Part shown: in pieces, positions 34,295-44,930 of the stretch
Numbering within the stretch: the stretch's first letter is position 1
Layout of the letters: every line of letters starts with the position of its first letter
Source: Isoetes taiwanensis
Lineage: Eukaryota; Streptophyta; Lycopodiopsida; Isoetales; Isoetaceae
Direction: 5' to 3'
Assembly (NCBI GenBank): GCA_021234155.1
Contig: JAJEKV010000020.1
Location: 7,486,563 to 7,550,562, forward strand
DNA length: 64,000 nucleotides
Made by a program: the position numbers and the translations under genes
The notes under the pieces: model-generated
Seen by the model: only the letters and a program-made list of their open reading frames with translations
Told to the model about the DNA's origin: nothing
Database searches by the model: none

Positions 34295-34316
34295 CTATCT
34301 ATCTATCTATCTATCT
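34176..34316. repeat. (CTAT)n microsatellite, two blocks
   Basis: CTAT tracts at 34176-34206 and about 34244-34316 are separated by an interrupted stretch (gcttgcctcgcctcgc). They lie next to the copia LTR-like end and may mark the LINE or LTR junction. The YLS-repeat frame across it is not a gene. Confidence 0.9.
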
Positions 34317-34749
34317 GAGATGGATCTGAACATGTATATAATCGGTGATAGAAGTAATACAAAACTAGCACAAACCCAGCAAGATCAATCAAGAGAGATA
34401 GAAAAGTGCAACAACTGCAATATAGAGAAAATCAATAGGAAATACAATCGCTTGAGAGATTTACCTTTATAATGATGGTATATGTCATCTGCGTTCCTCA
34501 AGTTGGACAAAACCTTCCCTTATACGGATTTCTACCACAATGCACATCTGGCCATCATGTGATTTATAATAAAGTAGGGGTATGCTGCTCTACACCAAAA
34601 ATATTCTTTTGAATGAGGGTATTCGTGCTTGGATGGTGACCTAGGATCAGCCTCATGAAAATCTTGTATTCCCCGCAAAGGTTCTACCCCCACTTCTGCT
34701 AAATGAAAGAGAATATTAATTTTAGCATCCCAATAGCATGGAGCGTGCT

Positions 34750-37014
34750 TCAAGCTATAAATGCTTTTTTTTTTTAAATGACAAACCAGCTGCTTCTTCC
34801 TTCAACAATAAATCTTGAAGGTTGAGCCACACAAACCTCTTCCTCCAAACCTTCTTTTAAAAGAGTAGATTTAATCTCCATCTAAACCAGTGGTGAACCT
34901 TTCATCGCACCAAGAGCTGTAACTGATCGGATAGTGGACATTCTAGCTATGAGAGGAAAGATTTCATGCTACAAATTTGACCTTATGCTTTGAAACTATC
35001 CCATTAGGATAAAATTCGATATTAAACACACATTTACAGCAAATAACTTGCTTACGAGCTGGAAATTCAACTAATTTCCATGTGCCTTGCTTCAACAATT
35101 GAGAGTATTCTTCTTCTACTACATGCTTCCACTGTGGATCACTAGTTGCTTCATGAAAGTTTTGTGGATCTTCATGATCCTGGACCTTTTCTATTAAGGC
35201 AAGGTTACATGATCCAAAGACACCTCCTATTTTTCCGTAAGACATGTTGATATCATAGGTTCAACAATGGGTATAACAAGAGCTGTAACAAAGTCTGCAA
35301 CAATTTGTTTTTTCCTTGAGAGGTAGATCTTCTAGGTTCAACAACAGGAGGTATCGTAAATGCAATAATAGATGCTGCAACATGTGTTGAATCAGGTGCT
35401 ACAATACATTTGCCCCATGGAAGGAACCAACTTGCTCATGGACCAAAGGGCTAGTGAGATATCATCCTGTTCCACTACGTCGATAAAATGTGAAGTCACT
35501 ACACAAACCATTAGAGACGAAGAGTAAGGTCTGCTAGCAGCTGCTATCAAATGTTCGACATTCAAGCTGATGCCATTGTGAATTGCAGAAGAATCACTTG
35601 AAGATACACTATCATAGACGGCATCTTCGATAAACCAGACTGGCCTGCTTACAATAACCTACTTGTTGAAAGGATCATACAAATTGTAATCTTTTTTATT
35701 TACCAGGTAGTCAATGAAGATGGCTTTGACAACCTTGTCATGCAACTTGCCATGCCTTTTTAACTTATTAGCAAGTATAGAAGCATAAGTCTGGTTTGAT
35801 TTTCAAAATTCTTCATAAGGAGTCACTGTCTAGATTGCCTTAATAGGTGATTTATTTTCTAGATATACTATTGCCACTATTGTCTCTCTCCAAAATGAAT
35901 GCGGTAGCTGCTCAGGAGGTTCACCTCTATATAGGGGATATATGGCATGTGCGCTCTATGGGTCTGAAAAAAACCCTTTTGTATACAGCTTGCCATCCAT
36001 GGAAATCCCTTTGTATACATTTTTGTAGTCACAAAGCTAGAATACTCTATTCCTTACTTTTATGCCTAGTTTGGTCCTAACTTACCCTCAAATATATTCT
36101 TAAGATAAATCCATTGCTTCCACAATTAAGATAAGTCTCTAGAAACTCTAAAAAAACTCCTCTGCCGCCCATGCACATTTATTATACGAAATACATTGGT
36201 GAACCCCCCTTGGGTAGCTGCTTGTGATGCATCGTAGATCTTGCTAAATAAAACAAAGATCTATTTATCCTTTTAGCTACACCCATTTTGCGAATGCGCA
36301 TAAGGAATGATTAACTGTCTTTCAATACCTTGTTCCTTGAGAACCTCATGAAAGGCATTAAGAATATATTCATCTCCATTGTTACTTCTCAACATTTTAA
36401 TTGCGAACCCTGTCTGCTTTTTGCTGCTACTTTGAAGTCTTTGCTATCAACAAAATTCATCTTGGTGTCAGCCTAAGAAGTAAACACAAAATTAGCATGG
36501 TCTATTCTCCCATTCCTTTGCTTCTGAACCAACTCCTCTTGTTGTAGGAGAGTGGTCAATTTGGCTAACCAAGATATAGTTGGTCTCCTTTTGAAGGAAG
36601 ACCAACCAAGATATCTTGAATCAATTGCTTTTTAGAGAGTGCATTAGCAGCAGTCAAGTAATCCAAGCGGCATTGCTTCATCTAAGTAAGAGATGTTATG
36701 ATAGATTTGAAGTTACCTAGTTGGGCATGTCTCATTTTGTTCTGAACCAGTGTTTGGGTAGCCAGACCCTTACGATCAAGAGACCTCTCTCCAAATGAAA
36801 CTACATATCCTTAAACTCAGTATGGTTAATTTCTTGAGAAATTATCTCTTCTGCCAAACATTGTGAGAAGAGCACAAATTTTCTAGTTTATGCTACCATC
36901 ATCTGTTGACTCAATACTGATGAAATTTGTAAAATAATTCACCATAAAATTCTTCCAAGCATGATAATTATCACTAGTGAGCTTTGCAATCCGTGAGAAC
37001 TTGAATGGATCCAT
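34750..37014 (-). pseudogene. Copia gag-pol remnant
   Basis: An ATG at 37014 starts MDPFKFSRIAKLTSDNYHAW, a typical copia gag start, and continues KNFMVNYFTNF. Farther down are integrase-core pieces: KMLRSNNGDEYILNAFHE (RSDNGxEY box, Asp replaced by Asn), GIERQLIIPYAHSQNG, KRHGKLHDKVVKAIFIDY. An RT start follows: EATSDPQWKHVVEEEYSQLL, TWKLVEFPARKQVICCKCVF (35245-34964), then ARMSTIRSVTALGAMKGSPL and LLKEGLEEEVCVAQP. The YADD part and RNase H are missing. Stops occur throughout, so it is a pseudogene. Gag-to-integrase order fits copia rather than gypsy, because integrase precedes RT. Confidence 0.8.
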
Positions 37015-37229
37015 GAATCTCCTCTTTTGAGTAGCTCAAAAATTCATTAAACAAAGCGATCACAAGAAAGGATAAATCTTGATCTACCAAGATGCCGAAA
37101 AAATAAATTAAAATTTATCTCAAGAAGTTGGAAAAATCTGTCAACTCTTCAAGGTGTTACTTGAATCTTATCGCCAAAAAGTGCAGACAAACTCAGCAAC
37201 AGAATATTCTTGCCAAGAGATATTTCCAA

Positions 37230-37600
37230 AGCCTTGCATCTATGCGTGGCTTGGTTGGTGTGGCTGATTTGGAAGCGGCGGCAGTTGTGGATCTTTCAGG
37301 GGATTTAGCAGCCTGTAGCCTCTCTGCTTCCTCGCTCAGATACAAGCTATTTCAAAGCTTTCTGGTGTTCCCGGGATTCGTAAAGCAGAAGTTTGCCATT
37401 TGACGGGACTTCTTGCGTGTTGTAGATGGTGATAGTCGGTTTGTACCGCAGTAGAGTTGCAGTTTTTCTGTGAGTTTATTATGGAGTGTCGAGGTATCGC
37501 TGCCTCTTTGGGGCAGTTCTCCTTCCTCCTCACTTGCTTTGTAACATTACCATTCTTTTAATATATTGATGACACAGTTCTTCAACAAAAAAAACAAAAC
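37230..37600 (+). mobile_element. L1-type LINE 3' end with poly(A), nested in the copia element
   Basis: The sequence from 'gccttgcatctatgcgtggc' to a poly(A) near 37586-37600 is highly similar to the reverse complement of 46160-46525. It is a 5'-truncated 370-bp insertion. It lies between the copia primer-binding site and gag start, so it came after the copia insertion. The 91-codon plus frame here is the LINE C-terminus running out of flanking sequence. Confidence 0.8.
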
Positions 37601-37690
37601 TAAATCTTAGTTCAAAGAACTCTTCTTTAAAAAACAACTATGACTTGATCTAATCTGAATGTCTTCTTCAATCAATTCTATCCTTGAATG

Positions 37691-37702
37691 GCTCTAGTAC
37701 CA
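37691..37702 (-). promoter_or_regulatory. Copia primer-binding site (initiator Met-tRNA type)
   Basis: On the minus strand 'tggtactagagc' follows directly after the LTR end ...atatca. The usual plant copia form is tggtatcagagc; here two bases are transposed. This is where minus-strand DNA synthesis would start. Confidence 0.7.
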
Positions 37703-37899
37703 TGATATAACTAGTACACAACTAGCACAATGCCTCAAGATCAATTAAGAGATAGAAAAGTGCAAGGATTGCTCTCTAGCGGAAACCAATAGGAAATACA
37801 ATCTTTGCTTTTCAGCATATCAGTACATAATATACAAGGAATATATACATAACTGGTGAGACTAAAAATAGTTGCCTACCACTTAAATACCGCCCATTA

Positions 37900-39300
37900 A
37901 TTGCCAACTACAACATTGGATTAGGGATGGTGCTCGAGCTGATAAAATGTTCCTTCTGTACATTTTAGCACATTCTCAGCATCTTTGTGTTGTATCAAAT
38001 CACTGTTATTTCAATGCATGATGCTTAGTCATCATATTTATATTTAGATACTAACCGGCAAATTCTTTTACTCTAGTTTATATTTCCAAGAAAAGTAAAC
38101 GTTAAGGTGACTATTGTCTTTTGAATGGTAAAACTAGTTTGTCTAACCTTGAGTAATCCTAGGCCTAAAACTTTCTAAGGCTTGGTTAAAGTTTGAAAAT
38201 TTGGATTCTCAAATTTTTGTGTTTGGCTAAAATTTTCACATTTTTCTCATCGACACATCGCTAAAAAGGTAATGGGTTGAAACCATTAAGAAAAATATTT
38301 GGCTAATTTTTGGTTTTTCAAAAATAGTTCCTTCGCGTTACTTTAGCCAGGATTTCTCTATGAAAGGCTAAACTTTAGCCATTTTACTAAACTTAGCCAC
38401 TAAAGTTTACATTGGAGTTCATATCACAAAGTCAATGCATTTATCATAAATCCACTTTAGTTAAAATGTCTATGTATTCATAAAATAGTAGTCGACCCTT
38501 ATGAGCCAAAAAATCAACATCCTATGCTGTAATATTCTACCATAACTGCATTTAGAGTATGTGCATAGAAGAAGTAGAGTATTACAATTTTGGAATCATA
38601 GAAATTGCAAAAAACCTTGTCATAGCATAGGCTAAGATGTTTTTTCCTTCTGCTAGTAACAAATAAGGATCAAGATCTTTGTAGCTTAGAACTAATACAA
38701 AATAGCTTAAAATTAAAGTAGAGTATTTAAAAAATACAGTGAGATCCCTATTTGTAGCAAAAACTCCAAGTTGATCCTTCATATGATTCCATTATCCCAA
38801 CCTCTATAAACGTACATTTAAGCAAAAACATCCACAATGAGAGGGCAGAAACCATACCTGCAGCAAATCAACATAAACTTAGCATATACATAGTAAATCT
38901 ATGAGGGCCAAAAGGTACATTGGGTTTCTCCATCATATAGCCCTTCATCCAATGCAACACTTTTTCCAAAGTAATTCTACAGAGGTATTATGAATGAATA
39001 AGGAATCCACAACATTATAGAATTGAAAGTATATTAACTGCATGTTTTAGAACAACTATATAACAAATTGATATTATTAGAGTCACTAAGGCAGAGTTAT
39101 GTAATGAAGGATAAGAAAGCAAAAACTTTATTTTCCTGAAGTTATGCATATCTTATTCCGATATGCATTTCATACAAGGTATATCGGTGTCTCTTATTAC
39201 TAGCTTAAAGAACTTCAAATACCTGATAACAATCTTGGTCAGAATTATAGTCTTCCTTCTATTGTGTTTCTGGGACCAAAGATCTATCATTGTCTACATT
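37900..39300. other. No gene recognised
   Basis: AT-rich sequence with 'ggctaa' and 'aactttagcca' words around 38180-38420. No frame or repeat of note. Confidence 0.4.
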
Positions 39301-39307
39301 GTTGTAG

Positions 39308-39517
39308 CTAGGCTGCCTCTTTTTGGAAATCTTGGGCTCTAATAACAGGTATATCCCTCTTGAGATCAAAGCCACCGCCCCTTCCAAATTTATCCATGTA
39401 ATCTGCTTCCACACATAGCCTGCAAAGTTCTAGTTCTTCCTCAAGAACTTTCTTACTCAGGCGTTGTCCTATGGCGCATAGTATTCTGCCATATAGCTTA
39501 AAGCCACTAAGACTAAG
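39308..39517 (-). pseudogene. Conserved-looking exon, unrecognised protein
   Basis: A 69-codon minus-strand frame with very protein-like content: SGFKLYGRILCAIGQRLSKK, VLEEELELCRLCVEADYMDK, FGRGGGFDLKRDIPVIRAQD. It then runs to FQKEAA and a TAG at 39308. Just upstream lies a plausible splice acceptor ('cctccttag|tcttag'). The charged, glycine-rich pattern is unlike the surrounding repeats, so this is probably an exon of a host gene, captured or relic. I cannot name the family. Confidence 0.4.
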
Positions 39518-39989
39518 GAGGAAAATTTTTCTTTTCTACCCGATCCCCTTGGTCAAGGATCCGCTACCTTTCATGATGCGTTAAGGATGCAGCCCCAGCT
39601 TCGATGTAGAAAAGGGTTAGTGCGAAAATCTAAGATATTTGACCATTACAAAAATCCCAAATGATCAATTATTTCCCAATAATTAAGTTCAATGGCTGGA
39701 TTTTCTTATTGACAACCAAGTCGCATATCCAATTGAATTAAGTCATATCGGGCTATTGAAGGACTTAAGTTAGGAAACTCTAGGTATATTTAACCTTAGT
39801 ATATGGGGAATACAAGATTGATTAGGGGCCAAGTTACAACTTATTGGGACCTTATATATAGGACTATAACAAAGTTCATAAAACCTCAGCTATATACATT
39901 AGCTCCTAGGTGATAAATCCCACGTGAAATCATTGCATAAATAAGCTAAGAAAATAAGGAATAAAAATTTTTATATGTTACTTTTAATA

Positions 39990-40300
39990 GATAGGTAGGT
40001 AGGTAGATGGACGAACGGACGGACGGACGGATGGATGGATGGATGGATGGGTAAGGTTTTTTATGTCCACGGGGACCCTAAAGTGAACCATGGGATAAGT
40101 AGAAAGCAAAGGGCATAAGCCCGAATAAGACTTGGGGACATTAAGAACCATCAAAGAAATTAAGAGACAAAGACGGAAGTAACTAAAGCTGATCCAACCA
40201 GGGTTTCTAAGGCCATTGATCAGAAATGAAAGTTGTGCCTCCCCTATACACTATCCACCTTTTTTGGAGCATCACCTCTCACACCTTGCACAATTCCTCA
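39990..40300 (-). mobile_element. LINE 3' end with (ATCC)n tail
   Basis: On the minus strand 'tttagggtccccgtggacat' plus AAAAAACC runs into tandem ATCC, then GTCC repeats (40055-39995). This matches the family 3' signature GGTC...CGT.GAC.ATAAAA seen at 29.9, 58.9 and 60.5 kb. The upstream limit is uncertain. The simple repeat is the retrotransposon tail. Confidence 0.65.
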
Positions 40301-40492
40301 TGCTGTCAGGTTAACTAAACTGGGGAGAGATACTCTTGCATAAAAAAGTTAGTACCCTTGAGGTGTTGTAGCACATGCAGTCTGTCCTAGAATGTAGAAA
40401 AATGCACTAGAAGATGGCGTGGTTGTTCTAGTCTCTGGGATAGATGCCAACTCTTTGTGTTGCAAAAGTTCCTGGGCTCTGTATGTGCATTA

Positions 40493-42325
40493 TTTATTTA
40501 TTTATTTATTTATTAACTAGCTCTCTTAGGGCCTTGAAGGCCATGGAGCCTGAAACCAACAATAGTAATCACAATGACAGCAAAAAAGTGCGGTGCATGT
40601 CCACCGCCTTAAAATATGTCCCTAATTCTAGTGGTGGTAATGAAAATAAAGAATAGAAATCCTGCTTTTGAATAGAGAACTTTCGGCGGATATCTTGGTA
40701 CACCGGGCATGCTATAAGCACGTGGTTCTCATCTTCTATGCATCTCAGATCACACAGCTTGCACAGTCTGGCTTCTAGAGGTAGTTTATGCCACCGACCT
40801 GTCTCAATTTCCAATCTATGCGAGCTGGTTCTGTAGCGAGCTATGAGATGTCGTAGGGACCTCGGTATGTTAGCATTTAAATAAGGCTGACTCTTGTACT
40901 CTACCATGCGGTTAGCATGTGCCATGTAATGCTGCATCCGGCTGCCTTGGTTTGCCCAAATGTGGTCAATAGAAAGCTGTTCCAATAGAACCCGAGCATC
41001 TAGCTTATTATCGGGCCAGTTCTCATCGGTGACTCCCCATTTGCTTGCCCATCTTTTCAGATCCTGCAACCAGCCATGTTCCTCTGAGTTAATCATGGCA
41101 ACATGTGAGATCCGATCCTGGGGCTGCCCTCTAAGCCTGTTTACAAAGTTTATTGCTTGAAAGAGTGCCTCTAACTCTAGCGGGAACATCCCTGCCTCTG
41201 CCAACATGATGGCGTATGGTATTTGGCTTCTGATACCTAATTCCTCTTTCAAGAATGTTTTCTGTACTTGCTCCACCTGATTCCATAACTTAGCTGAAAT
41301 GCTTGGCCCCCATATGGGCGCCCCATATAGGACCACTGTTTGGACAAGAGCTTTAAATAAAATTCTTTTTAAACCCCAATCATGCAATGCAGCCCTTGAG
41401 CAGTTACCGAGCATGTGATAGAGCGCTTGCTTACCTCCTGTTACCCGTCTCTTTATGCACTCCTTCCAATTGTACTTGGAGGAGAAGTCTAGACCAAGGT
41501 ACTTATAATGTTCTACGGTTTCCAGCTCCTGTCCCTGATATGAAAACGTTGGCCTTTCTCTAGTTCCAAAGATCATTACCTTTGATTTGGAGATGTTTAC
41601 ACTCATTTGCTTTGCCTTGCAGAAGGCTTCAAGACAATTTAGGTGACTTTGTAGCACACTTTTCCTGCTGGCAATCAACACCACGTCATCTGCATACATG
41701 AGCAACTGAAGCAAATAAACTCCTAGTTTTGTACCTGGTAGTGAGCGAGCTCTAAGCCAATCATCAAGCTCGTCTATGTATAGGCCAAACAAAGTGGGTG
41801 ATAGAGGGCAGCCTTGCCGGACCCCAATGGTGTTGCTGATCACATCATGCAGGCTATCGGAGAGCTTAATGCGCACTTCTGCATATAGCTGGGAAATTGC
41901 ACCTCTGATCTCTGTTGGTACACCTAATTGCTCCATTCTCGCACCAAGCCCGTCCCTCGGGACGGTGTCGAAGGCTTTGGTGAAGTCAATGTAGGCAATG
42001 TACAGTGCACGATTTGGGGCCTTAGCCTGTTCCACCAGAACTCTAAGAGTGAGGGCATGATCCAAAGTATTGTGATGCTTTCGAAATCCTGCTTGAAACT
42101 GTGAACGCTTGTCATTTGTCTCTGCCCATTGGCTCAATTTGCTCTCCAATAAACTGCCTAAGAGTTTTGCAAACACACTGCCTATCAGTATTGTTCTGTA
42201 ATTTCTGACATCCTTTTTGTCCCCTTGTTTATGTATCGGAAAGACACGGTTAACCTTCCATCCATCTGGTAGCCCTTGCTTCACACAGCTATTAAGCAAT
42301 TTGGTAAGGACCGAGATAGTATAAA
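40493..42325 (-). mobile_element. LINE B: 5'-truncated non-LTR retrotransposon with (TAAA)n tail
   Basis: The element spans the RT frame (42299-40569), a 55-bp 3' UTR ('caggctccatggccttcaag'), and a TAAA-repeat tail at 40493-40515. The 5' break near 42325 is just upstream of SVLTKLL in the frame, so endonuclease and ORF1 are missing. It is closely related to LINE A (24537-26215): same motif order and similar 3' UTR. Confidence 0.85.
40569..42299 (-). CDS. LINE B reverse transcriptase ORF2 C-terminal two-thirds, open
   Basis: A 576-codon uninterrupted frame. Motifs in order: PDGWKVNRVFPIHK, RNYRTILIGSVFAKLLG (residues 32-48), QAGFRKHHNTLDHAL (69-83), YIAYIDFTKAFDTVPR (catalytic Asp105), GVRQGCPLSPTLFGLYIDEL (159-178), LLMYADDVVLIA (Asp204 and Asp205) and HYKYLGLDFSSKYNWKECI. 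A thumb/connection region follows, then a C-terminal zinc knuckle (Cys513, Cys516, His526, Cys531) preceded by ETGRW. It would copy LINE RNA at a nicked target, but without the endonuclease it is not autonomous. The start given is only the first Met; the true ORF began upstream of the truncation. Lack of stops suggests a recent insertion. Confidence 0.85.
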   Translation of the reverse strand: MLNSCVKQGLPDGWKVNRVFPIHKQGDKKDVRNYRTILIGSVFAKLLGSLLESKLSQWAETNDKRSQFQAGFRKHHNTLDHALTLRVLVEQAKAPNRALYIAYIDFTKAFDTVPRDGLGARMEQLGVPTEIRGAISQLYAEVRIKLSDSLHDVISNTIGVRQGCPLSPTLFGLYIDELDDWLRARSLPGTKLGVYLLQLLMYADDVVLIASRKSVLQSHLNCLEAFCKAKQMSVNISKSKVMIFGTRERPTFSYQGQELETVEHYKYLGLDFSSKYNWKECIKRRVTGGKQALYHMLGNCSRAALHDWGLKRILFKALVQTVVLYGAPIWGPSISAKLWNQVEQVQKTFLKEELGIRSQIPYAIMLAEAGMFPLELEALFQAINFVNRLRGQPQDRISHVAMINSEEHGWLQDLKRWASKWGVTDENWPDNKLDARVLLEQLSIDHIWANQGSRMQHYMAHANRMVEYKSQPYLNANIPRSLRHLIARYRTSSHRLEIETGRWHKLPLEARLCKLCDLRCIEDENHVLIACPVYQDIRRKFSIQKQDFYSLFSLPPLELGTYFKAVDMHRTFLLSL

Positions 42326-44930
42326 AATGTGCAACTGCCTAGAGCATGTTTCCTAGACTTCAGTATACATAAGTTCAACTTCTGGTCTTGCTCGGGCTGA
42401 TCTAAACCTGTACTCTGTTTGCAATCTAAAGCTCCTAGTTGTTGCCCCTATGCAATGTCTTGAGCTCTATCCTACATTTTCACATCCAAATCTACGTGTC
42501 GCAATGCCTCAGCCCTTAGAAAATATAGCGCCTCATCAGTCTGCACCATGGCATCTGTGCAAAGTGTTTCAGCAGAGGCATCCGGTAGTGGTGGAGTACT
42601 AGTAGGACCTGCTGTTGATACTAAAAGTTCCAGAAGCTTTAAAAGTTGTATCCAACTTTTGAAGGGTAAATGTACGGGCGTCCCTGTAATAGTGCTTGTA
42701 GACCGGATTTCACGTCGAAATTGTTGGTTCAATACATGCTCTAAGGCTCCGCATCATTTTGATTCACAGATTCTATAATAGCAGGTAGCATACATCCCTC
42801 AGCCATGACAAGGAAAGCCATGCATATAGCGAGAAAGCCTATGAAGGCCGAAAACCAAAATGTGGTTGGCCTAGAAAGACTAGAGACGGTTACTATAGTG
42901 ACATTAGGAAGAAGAAAATAATAGAATACTGTAAACTTGATTCAAAAATGGAAAATTGATGCGTGGCAGAGCCCATCAAATCAAGGGGAAGTTGTTGTGC
43001 TGCTATCCCATAGCTGAACTGACTTGCTATGAAATTCGATGCAAAGTGTTTTTTTGTGGCTGAATGGAGCATACGTGTGAGGAATCGTAGCCGGCTAATT
43101 CACCGCTGACGGGGTCGGGTTGGATAAGTCGTTGTAGTCGAGGCCTTTATGCTGCAGATCTTCTTCTTCTTGAGGTTTGAGATTGTCACTTGAGCTGACT
43201 ACATGATGCTGAAGGGGCATGGGCGCTAGGTTGTGGTCTAGAGAAATGGTGCATATGGTATAATCAAAGATGCAATCAATTCTAAAGTGGTATTCTAGCT
43301 GGAGTAAAGTGAATGAGCGCAATTCTTGTAAGCGCGCAGCTTGGTTCGAGAAAACTTTTGGGTATATTTGACAGTGGATCTAGACTAACCTACCAACTGC
43401 ATACTCCCCCTTAAGTTTTATTGGAAGTACTAAAAATTGGCTAATTTTAATAAGAAAATTTTCTGCTATTTCTAAGTTGTACTGTAAAATTCCAATTCCA
43501 TGTGGCAGCTTACAAGGCTTTCGGGTCGAATCAAGGCACACAGTGTACAATCTATCAAATAAAAAACGGAGGGAGGGGGAAGCAAAAGAATATACCATGT
43601 TTGAAATATATGAAAATGGCAATACCACAAACAGTGTCCAGGTTTATGTAGTTAAATGAATGTTTATCCATCATAAAACTGTCAAAGCCAAAGAGGAAGA
43701 AAATTTGAAATTGTAAATTCTAGTTTAAACAAGGTGCCTAGGCACTATGGATTGCCTAAATACCACATGTTGTTGCGTATAGATGATTAAGTGAGTTTGA
43801 GCACATGTAAGAAGTTGAACACATAAATCCCATAATACACAGGTCATCCTAAATGCAACTCGACATAGCTACCTTGTTAGTGATCGAAAGACTTGATTGA
43901 AAAGGAAGTCTAATATTGGTATATGGATGCATGTTGTAGGGCTCACCCTTTCAAACACAAAAAAATTGTTCCATATGCAGTTATTATGATTATTACAACT
44001 TGTAAATTTATGGGGCATTATACGAGTAAGAACATTTTGTATAAGAAATGCGTAGATGGCACCTTCTCACTTTAGCCATTAAGTACACTCATAGACGCTC
44101 CCTTTATTAGGTCGATTGTGTGCACCACCATAGATATAAAGCTTCGAGCTTGTTATTAGATCTAGAATCCATAAGTCATGGCTGCTCAGGTCTTGTTGTT
44201 AGATCTAGAATCCATAAGTCATGTCTAATCAAACAAAATTAGTCTCACATTAAAAGTATAGCATAAGTTTGACCATCAATTTTAACTCTAAAAGCTCCAC
44301 TGCATAATGGACACTAGATAGCAAAACGTTAATTTCACAAGCCCACAGTATCAAATTTTCAGATTTAAGCAAATAGAAAAGGACACATAAAGACGCAGCT
44401 ATTAAAATGTAAAATATCTTACATTGAAATATACATTTTCAATTGAAATTTTAATAGGGCTATAACTTCACAGATTGAACACGCCAATGATCCAACTTTA
44501 CAATCTCAGTAAGAGGAATATAACTTCGACTCATCATAAAAATAAAACCATAAATTTTCAGTCTTTTTATTAAGATAATAGCCAAAGAGAACACCCATAT
44601 CTAAGCATTAAAAATTTCTTCTTCTACATTCACCAACTAGGAAGTCTAAAGGCAATTTAAAGAATTACCGCAACAATCAATTGCTGCTATTGTAGTTCTT
44701 ATCATGTGGCCTCATGCTGTAATTTGCCATAATCTATCCTTCTCACCAGTTGGACAAAGCCCAAACAACAATTACAGATTAATTAATATTATTACAATTT
44801 ACAGTTGTCTAAATTTTGACAATGAAAGCCAGATAATGCTCTACATTAGCAGAATAATAAGAGCACGTTCCATTTTCTAGTTGGCAATGTCAGCTAGCTA
44901 ATTGATTAAAGCTGGATAAATGCAATAAAA
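42326..44930. other. No gene recognised
   Basis: An 86-codon minus frame at 42732-42472 (TGTPVHLPFKSWIQLLKLLE, then Pro/Ala/Glu-rich) is not recognised and is followed by stops. It could be upstream LINE or unrelated relic sequence. The rest is AT-rich. A 'gttagatctagaatccataa' duplication sits near 44154 and 44200. Confidence 0.35.

Larger units (their letters stand above)
34346..37900 (-). mobile_element. Ty1/copia LTR retrotransposon, degraded, with nested LINE end
   Basis: The 5' (high-coordinate) LTR end is marked by a primer-binding site complementary to initiator Met-tRNA (reverse complement 'tggtactagagcca', 37691-37702). Immediately outside it, sequence from 37703 to about 37810 matches 34346-34451, the remains of the other LTR. 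The shared words are 'actagcacaa', 'gatagaaaagtgcaa' and 'caataggaaatacaatc'. Between are gag, integrase and partial RT on the minus strand. A LINE 3' end (37230-37600) sits between the primer site and gag. LTR similarity persists for only about 110 bp, so the insertion is old. Confidence 0.75.

Noticed and set aside
34008-34472. 154-codon plus-strand frame with YLSI repeats
   Set aside because: Its second half is translated CTAT microsatellite. The first part fits a decayed LINE reverse transcriptase.
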